Of a stretch of 64,000 nt of DNA, positions 59,692 through 64,000 are shown piece after piece; positions within the stretch are counted from its first letter, which is position 1; the number at the start of each line of letters is the position of its first letter. The notes under the pieces were generated by a model, which searched no databases, had not been told where the DNA came from, and worked only from the letters and a program-made list of their open reading frames with translations. A program made the position numbers and the translations under genes. The stretch is from Pedobacter nyackensis (GTDB lineage: Bacteria; Bacteroidota; Bacteroidia; Sphingobacteriales; Sphingobacteriaceae), in NCBI RefSeq assembly GCF_900176505.1, contig NZ_FWYB01000005.1:186001-250000 (forward strand), in the 5' to 3' direction.

Positions 59692-60750
59692 TTATATGTT
59701 ATTAGCTAACCAGTCGCCAACTTCACTTGTTTTGTAAGCTTTGTTTTTTCCTGATAAATCTTCAGTTACAATGCCTTCTGCAAGAGATTTGTTTACCACC
59801 GTTCTGATCAGTTCTGCTTCTTCTTTTAATCCGAAAGCATCTTCAAACATCATGGCTGCCGACAATACAGTAGCCAAAGGATTTGCAATGTCTTTACCTG
59901 CTGCTTGTGGATAAGAACCGTGAATCGGCTCAAACAACGAAGTATGAACACCAATTGAGGCAGATGGCATCAAGCCCATAGAACCCGAAATTACAGACGC
60001 CTCATCAGTTAAAATATCACCAAACAAGTTTTCTGTAATCATTACATCATAAGAGTTTGGCCATTGTACCAAACGCATAGCTACAGCATCAACAAATTCA
60101 TAGCTAACTGTAACTTCTGGATAGTCTTTTTCCATATCCTGTACAGTTTCTCTCCACAAACGTGAAGTTTCCAAAACGTTTGCTTTATCTACGCAGCAAA
60201 GTCTTTTACTACGTGTCATCGCCATTTCGAAACCTAATTTAGCTAAGCGTTGTACTTCTTCTCTTGTATAAGTACAAGTGTCAAAAGCAGTGTTGCCATT
60301 GTCTTTTCTTCCTCTTTCGCCGAAATAAATACCACCTGTTAATTCGCGTAGAATAATCAGATCCGTACCTTCAATACGCTCTCTTTTTAACGGTGAGTTG
60401 TCAATTAATGAAGGGAATGTAAATGTTGGACGAACATTTGCAAATAAGCCTAATTTCTGACGCATTTTCAATAAGCCTTGCTCAGGACGAACAGTAGCTT
60501 TTGGATCATTGTCAAAACGTGGGTGTCCGATTGCTCCAAAAAGAACAGCATCAGCAGCCATACAAATTTCATGCGTTGAATCAGGGTAAGGCTCGCCAAC
60601 CTCATCTATAGCAGCTGCACCGGTTAATCCAGCTGTCCAGGTAATTTCATGGTTAAATTTCTTTGCTACTGCATTTGATACTTTAACAGCCTGGTCAATA
60701 ACCTCTGGCCCAATTCCATCTCCTGCTAATAGAGCAATATTAAGTTTCAT
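59692..60750 (-). CDS. leuB: 3-isopropylmalate dehydrogenase
   Basis: A 352-residue NAD-dependent dehydrogenase; third step of leucine synthesis. NIALLAGDGIGPEVIDQAVKV, GAIGHPRFD, LRELTGGIYFGERGR (substrate loop), VDKANVLETSRLWRETV, and DILTDEASVISGSMGLMPSASIG are all present. It follows leuA in the leu cluster after a 120-bp gap. Confidence 0.96.
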   Translation of the reverse strand: MKLNIALLAGDGIGPEVIDQAVKVSNAVAKKFNHEITWTAGLTGAAAIDEVGEPYPDSTHEICMAADAVLFGAIGHPRFDNDPKATVRPEQGLLKMRQKLGLFANVRPTFTFPSLIDNSPLKRERIEGTDLIILRELTGGIYFGERGRKDNGNTAFDTCTYTREEVQRLAKLGFEMAMTRSKRLCCVDKANVLETSRLWRETVQDMEKDYPEVTVSYEFVDAVAMRLVQWPNSYDVMITENLFGDILTDEASVISGSMGLMPSASIGVHTSLFEPIHGSYPQAAGKDIANPLATVLSAAMMFEDAFGLKEEAELIRTVVNKSLAEGIVTEDLSGKNKAYKTSEVGDWLANNI

Positions 60751-60870
60751 CTTTTATTTTGTTTTTAAGTTGTCAGTAGGAGCCTTCTATGATTTTAATC
60801 CTGTCAGGTTCTTATATTTCGTAATGGTATTTAATTCTAATTAATCGTGTTTTTGCTGTTAATGCTCAGC

Positions 60871-62391
60871 CTAAATAATGTTTAACATTTTCTGGGTAGC
60901 CTTAATTGCGCAAACTGTTTGGTCTGAATCCAGACCCCTGGTGATAAATATCTTCATGTTATCCGTTTCCCAGGTAATGATTGTTTCACACAAAGCATCC
61001 GAGTTACTGCCCGGTGCTATCCTTACTGCATAGTCAATCAGCTTTGGCAAGCTTCTTTCCTTCTTGTTGTAAACTTTAGTCAGTGCATTCATAAAAGCAT
61101 CAAACTGACCGTCACCTTGTGCGTTCTCTTCAAACTTTTCTCCCTCAATTACGACAGAGATTGTAGCAGATGGGCGTAAACCCATAGAGTTCATCAATAC
61201 GTAAGATTCAACAACAACTTTCTCTTCGTAAAGATTGCTATCCAACACATCAGAAATGATATATGGCAGATCCTCTTTAGTTACCGTTTCTTTTTTGTCG
61301 CCCAATTCAATAACCCTTTGGGTAACTTTCTTAAGATCGGCATCATTTAGCTTTAAACCCAATTCCTGCAGGTTTTTTTCAATATTAGCTTTGCCTGAAG
61401 TTTTTCCAAGGGCATAGCTACGTTTTCTGCCAAAACGTTCTGGAAGCAGGTCATTAAAGTATAAATTGTTTTTGTTGTCACCATCAGCATGGATTCCAGC
61501 AGTTTGGGTAAACACGTGGTCGCCAACAATTGGTTTGTTAGAAGGAATTCTAACTCCAGAAAATGTTTCTACCAGCTTACTCACCTTGTAAATTGACGAC
61601 TCTTTAATTTGTACATCAACTTCAGCGGCAAAATCTTTAATTACGGCAACAGCGCTGGCCATTGCTGCATTTCCTGCTCTTTCACCCATACCGTTTACTG
61701 TTAAGTGTAAACCGCTGATACCACATTTTACTGCTTCCAGAACATTAGCCGTGCCCAGGTCGTAATCATTATGCGCATGGAAATCAAAATGAACCTCTGG
61801 GTATTTTGATTTAATATCAGTAATGAATTTAGCAGTTTCACCAGGTGTTAAAATGCCAAGTGTATCCGGCAATAATATCCTTTTTATAGCTTGTGTAGCT
61901 AAAAAGTCTAACATCTGGTAAACATACTCAGGAGAGTTGCGCATGCCATTACTCCAATCTTCTAAATAAACATTGGTGGCAATATTGTTACTGCCTGCAA
62001 GGTCTATAACATGTTTAATCTCTGCAAAATGTTGTTCAGGCGTTTTTTTAAGTTGATGTGTTAAATGGTTTAATGAACCTTTGGTCAATAAGTTCTGCAC
62101 TTTAACACCCGCATTTATCATCCAGTCGATAGAAACACCATTGTCCACAAAAGACAATACTTCTATACGATCTGCATATCCATTAGTCTCAGCCCAGCTA
62201 AGAATAGATTTTACAGCCTGGAACTCTCCATCAGATACACGTGCAGAAGCAATTTCAACCCTGTCTACATGAAGTTCTTCTAATAATAATTGGGTTATGG
62301 TTAACTTTTCTGAAATGGAAAACGACACACCGGATGTTTGTTCACCATCACGAAGTGTAGTATCCATTATTTCTATTTTCCTTCTTTCCAT
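60871..62391 (-). CDS. leuA: 2-isopropylmalate synthase family enzyme (LeuA; citramalate-type possible)
   Basis: A 506-residue enzyme. IMDTTLRDGEQTSGVSFS holds the metal- and base-site residues, HFDFHAHNDYDLGTANVLEAVK the HxH ligand pair, and LTVNGMGERAGNAAMAS the Gly-Glu-Arg motif. About residues 370-506 form the leucine-binding regulatory domain. The PERFGRKRSYALGKTSGKAN segment and overall pattern resemble the Bacteroidota LeuA2/citramalate-synthase branch. The position between leuD and leuB supports isopropylmalate synthase; citramalate synthesis for isoleucine, with ilvA next in line, is the alternative. Cytoplasmic. Confidence 0.85.
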   Translation of the reverse strand: MERRKIEIMDTTLRDGEQTSGVSFSISEKLTITQLLLEELHVDRVEIASARVSDGEFQAVKSILSWAETNGYADRIEVLSFVDNGVSIDWMINAGVKVQNLLTKGSLNHLTHQLKKTPEQHFAEIKHVIDLAGSNNIATNVYLEDWSNGMRNSPEYVYQMLDFLATQAIKRILLPDTLGILTPGETAKFITDIKSKYPEVHFDFHAHNDYDLGTANVLEAVKCGISGLHLTVNGMGERAGNAAMASAVAVIKDFAAEVDVQIKESSIYKVSKLVETFSGVRIPSNKPIVGDHVFTQTAGIHADGDNKNNLYFNDLLPERFGRKRSYALGKTSGKANIEKNLQELGLKLNDADLKKVTQRVIELGDKKETVTKEDLPYIISDVLDSNLYEEKVVVESYVLMNSMGLRPSATISVVIEGEKFEENAQGDGQFDAFMNALTKVYNKKERSLPKLIDYAVRIAPGSNSDALCETIITWETDNMKIFITRGLDSDQTVCAIKATQKMLNII

Positions 62392-62432
62392 GTATCGGGT
62401 CTAGTGTTGGTTTCTGGTTGGTTCTATGGTTG

Positions 62433-62471
62433 ATCAGGCAAAATTGAAGGACTACCTCAGTTTTGCCTGAT
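62433..62471 (-). other. Strong hairpin between leuD and leuA
   Basis: ATCAGGCAAAA (62433-62443) pairs perfectly with TTTTGCCTGAT (62461-62471), and the stem continues inside with one bulge to an ACTA-type loop, about 17 bp in all. On the minus strand it lies in the 92-nt gap after leuD, with no T-tract on its 3' side. It may set the ratio between leuCD and the downstream genes by transcript stability or partial termination. Confidence 0.6.
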
Positions 62472-62483
62472 GTTTTTTATATC

Positions 62484-63080
62484 CTAAAGCGGAAGGTGCA
62501 ATGCAAACTCCTCAATTTCAGGTTTAATGCTTTGCAGATAATCGATGTCATCAAAGCCGTTCAACATATTGTCCTTTTTGTAAGGGCTGATTTCGAAAGT
62601 TTCTTTTTCTCCGGTTGCTAAAAGTGTAATCGTTTGCTCAGGTAAGTTTACTTCCAATTCTGTATTCGGATCTGCCTGAATTGCAGCAAAGATCTTCTCA
62701 GAAAATTCAGGACTAACCTGTACTGGTAATACGCCAATATTTAAGCAGTTGTTTCTAAAAATATCAGCAAAGAAGCTAGATACTACGCATCTGAATCCGT
62801 AATCATAAACAGCCCATGCAGCATGCTCTCTGGATGAACCCGAACCGAAATTCTTGCCACCAACAAGTATTTTACCACTGTAAATTGGATTGTTTAATAC
62901 GAAATCTGCTTTAGGTGTATTGTCAGGATTGTATCTCCAGTCGCGGAAAAGGTTATCACCAAATCCAACGCGTTCTGTCGCTTTTAAAAAGCGTGCAGGA
63001 ATCAATTGGTCGGTATCCACGTTTTCTATTGGAAGTGGAACCGCAGTGCTTTTAAGTATATTAAATTTATCGTAAGCCAT
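62484..63080 (-). CDS. leuD: 3-isopropylmalate dehydratase small subunit
   Basis: A 198-residue swivel-domain subunit. [83 protein letters not shown] are diagnostic. It pairs with LeuC to isomerise 2- to 3-isopropylmalate. 17 nt after leuC. Confidence 0.97.
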   Translation of the reverse strand: MAYDKFNILKSTAVPLPIENVDTDQLIPARFLKATERVGFGDNLFRDWRYNPDNTPKADFVLNNPIYSGKILVGGKNFGSGSSREHAAWAVYDYGFRCVVSSFFADIFRNNCLNIGVLPVQVSPEFSEKIFAAIQADPNTELEVNLPEQTITLLATGEKETFEISPYKKDNMLNGFDDIDYLQSIKPEIEEFALHLPL

Positions 63081-63097
63081 TTTAATCTTTTTTTGTG

Positions 63098-64000
63098 TTA
63101 GACAAGTTCTTTAATGCTCTCTATTAATGTTCTAGGGTCTGTAACTACACCTGTAACAGCAGCAGCAGCAGCAACTAGCGGACTGGCAAGCATGGTTCTT
63201 GAACCAGGACCTTGTCTTCCTTCAAAGTTTCTGTTCGAAGTACTTACTGCATATTTTCCTGCAGGTATTTTATCGTCGTTCATGGCTAAACAAGCAGAAC
63301 AACCAGGCTGGCGTAAAGTAAAGCCGGCTTCAGTTAAAATATCCAATAAACCTTCTTCTTTAATTTGTGCCTCAACAATATGAGATCCGGGAACTAACCA
63401 AACGGTAACACCATCAGCTTTATGTCTGCCTTTAACAATAGATGTAAATGCTCTGAAATCCTCAATACGACCATTGGTACAGCTACCCACAAAAACGAAA
63501 TCAACTTTCTTACCAATCATCGAATCTCCTTCATGGAAGCCCATGTAACCCAATGACTTTGCATAAGTTGCAGCACCACCTTCTACCTGGTCGGCATTCG
63601 GGATTTCATGAGAAATACCCATACCCATTCCAGGGTTAGTACCGTAAGTAATCATTGGCTCAATGGTTGAACCATCGAAAGTTAATTCTTTATCAAAAAC
63701 TGCATCAGCATCAGTTTTTAAGGTTTTGTAATAAGCTAATGCTTTATCCCATGCTTCACCTTTAGGGCTAAACTCGCGACCTTTAACATAGTTGATGGTT
63801 GTTTCATCCGGAGCGATCATACCACCACGGGCACCCATTTCAATACTTAAATTACAAACCGTCATACGGCCTTCCATAGTCATGTTTTCGAAAACATCAC
63901 CAGCATATTCAACAAAATATCCCGTTGCGCCAGAAGTAGTCAATTGCGATATAATGAACAAAGCAACGTCTTTAGGCGTAACACCTACACCTAATTTGCC
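63098..64000 (-). CDS. leuC: 3-isopropylmalate dehydratase large subunit, cut by right edge
   Basis: The last 300 residues of an aconitase-family enzyme (about 465 when complete). The frame is open to base 64000 (upstream codons read [15 protein letters not shown]), so the TTG at 63961 is not a start. [11 protein letters not shown] gives one cluster cysteine, and the last two are in [32 protein letters not shown] is the C-terminal signature. It heads the visible leu cluster; its promoter lies outside. Confidence 0.95.
   Translation of the reverse strand, partial: GKLGVGVTPKDVALFIISQLTTSGATGYFVEYAGDVFENMTMEGRMTVCNLSIEMGARGGMIAPDETTINYVKGREFSPKGEAWDKALAYYKTLKTDADAVFDKELTFDGSTIEPMITYGTNPGMGMGISHEIPNADQVEGGAATYAKSLGYMGFHEGDSMIGKKVDFVFVGSCTNGRIEDFRAFTSIVKGRHKADGVTVWLVPGSHIVEAQIKEEGLLDILTEAGFTLRQPGCSACLAMNDDKIPAGKYAVSTSNRNFEGRQGPGSRTMLASPLVAAAAAVTGVVTDPRTLIESIKELV

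Noticed and set aside
1..64000. Mobile elements, CRISPR arrays, tRNA or rRNA genes
   Set aside because: No transposase or integrase frame, spaced repeat array, or cloverleaf-like sequence was seen in any intergenic region.

Overview
The window comes from a Bacteroidota chromosome, most likely Sphingobacteriaceae (Pedobacter-like). The evidence is a SusC/SusD pair, Bacteroidetes-type -7 promoter elements (TAnnTTTG), a long-form IspG with an inserted middle domain, a fused HemC-HemD, DUF5017, DUF5686 and NamZ-type proteins, and weak Shine-Dalgarno use with several TTG/GTG starts. No tRNA, rRNA, IS element, phage gene or CRISPR array was seen. Both ends cut through genes: a LiaF-type membrane protein on the left and leuC on the right.

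Layout. 1-3.9 kb: envelope-stress-type membrane proteins (LiaF-like, GYF-RDD) and ispG. 4.1-7.4 kb: an LpxR-type lipid A deacylase, divergent from a TetR / small ferredoxin-fold protein / MFS exporter operon. 7.4-19 kb: an AraC regulator divergent from a sugar catabolic operon (fucose-isomerase-like protein, ribulokinase-like kinase, 2-keto-3-deoxypentonate-dehydratase-type FAH protein, alpha-ketoglutarate-semialdehyde dehydrogenase, altronate/galactarate-dehydratase-family enzyme), then a sodium:solute symporter and a DHDPS/KDG-aldolase-family enzyme. 19.2-36.1 kb: a LacI regulator and a polysaccharide-utilization-type locus. It holds two BNR-propeller paralogues, SusC, SusD, a DUF5017 lipoprotein, an FGE-like/BNR fusion, a GRP-type sugar permease, a LamG-like protein, a ribokinase, a periplasmic nucleoside hydrolase and a sialate-O-acetylesterase-like protein. 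The permease, ribokinase and nucleoside hydrolase recall the ribose-utilization (rus) loci of Bacteroides. 36.2-39.5 kb: a nine-repeat FG-GAP propeller and a DUF3748 (YidR) protein, then gene debris. 41-50 kb: an almost complete heme pathway (hemA, hemCD, hemB, hemL, hemE, hemJ) with a two-component system and a small TPR protein inside it. 50.3-57.7 kb: ECF sigma factor, putative anti-sigma factor, outer-membrane beta-barrel, orphan ABC ATPase, DUF5686 protein, GNAT and NamZ-like protein. 57.8-64 kb, minus strand: a lipoprotein and the leuC-leuD-leuA-leuB-ilvA cluster.

The strongest new observation is a 31-bp sequence found upstream of four separate transcription units: the isomerase operon, the symporter, the DHDPS-family gene and the FG-GAP/YidR pair. 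In all four, exactly 28 bp separate it from a -7-like element. This defines a local regulon, probably driven by the neighbouring AraC activator, and ties the unexplained FG-GAP and YidR proteins to the sugar-acid pathway. The second is a recombination scar: the lipoprotein gene at 21971 joins the 5' end of a DUF5017 gene to a BNR propeller, and just upstream lie the last codons of a lost susD. The third is a 59-codon remnant of a sialate O-acetylesterase C-terminus at 39581-39760.
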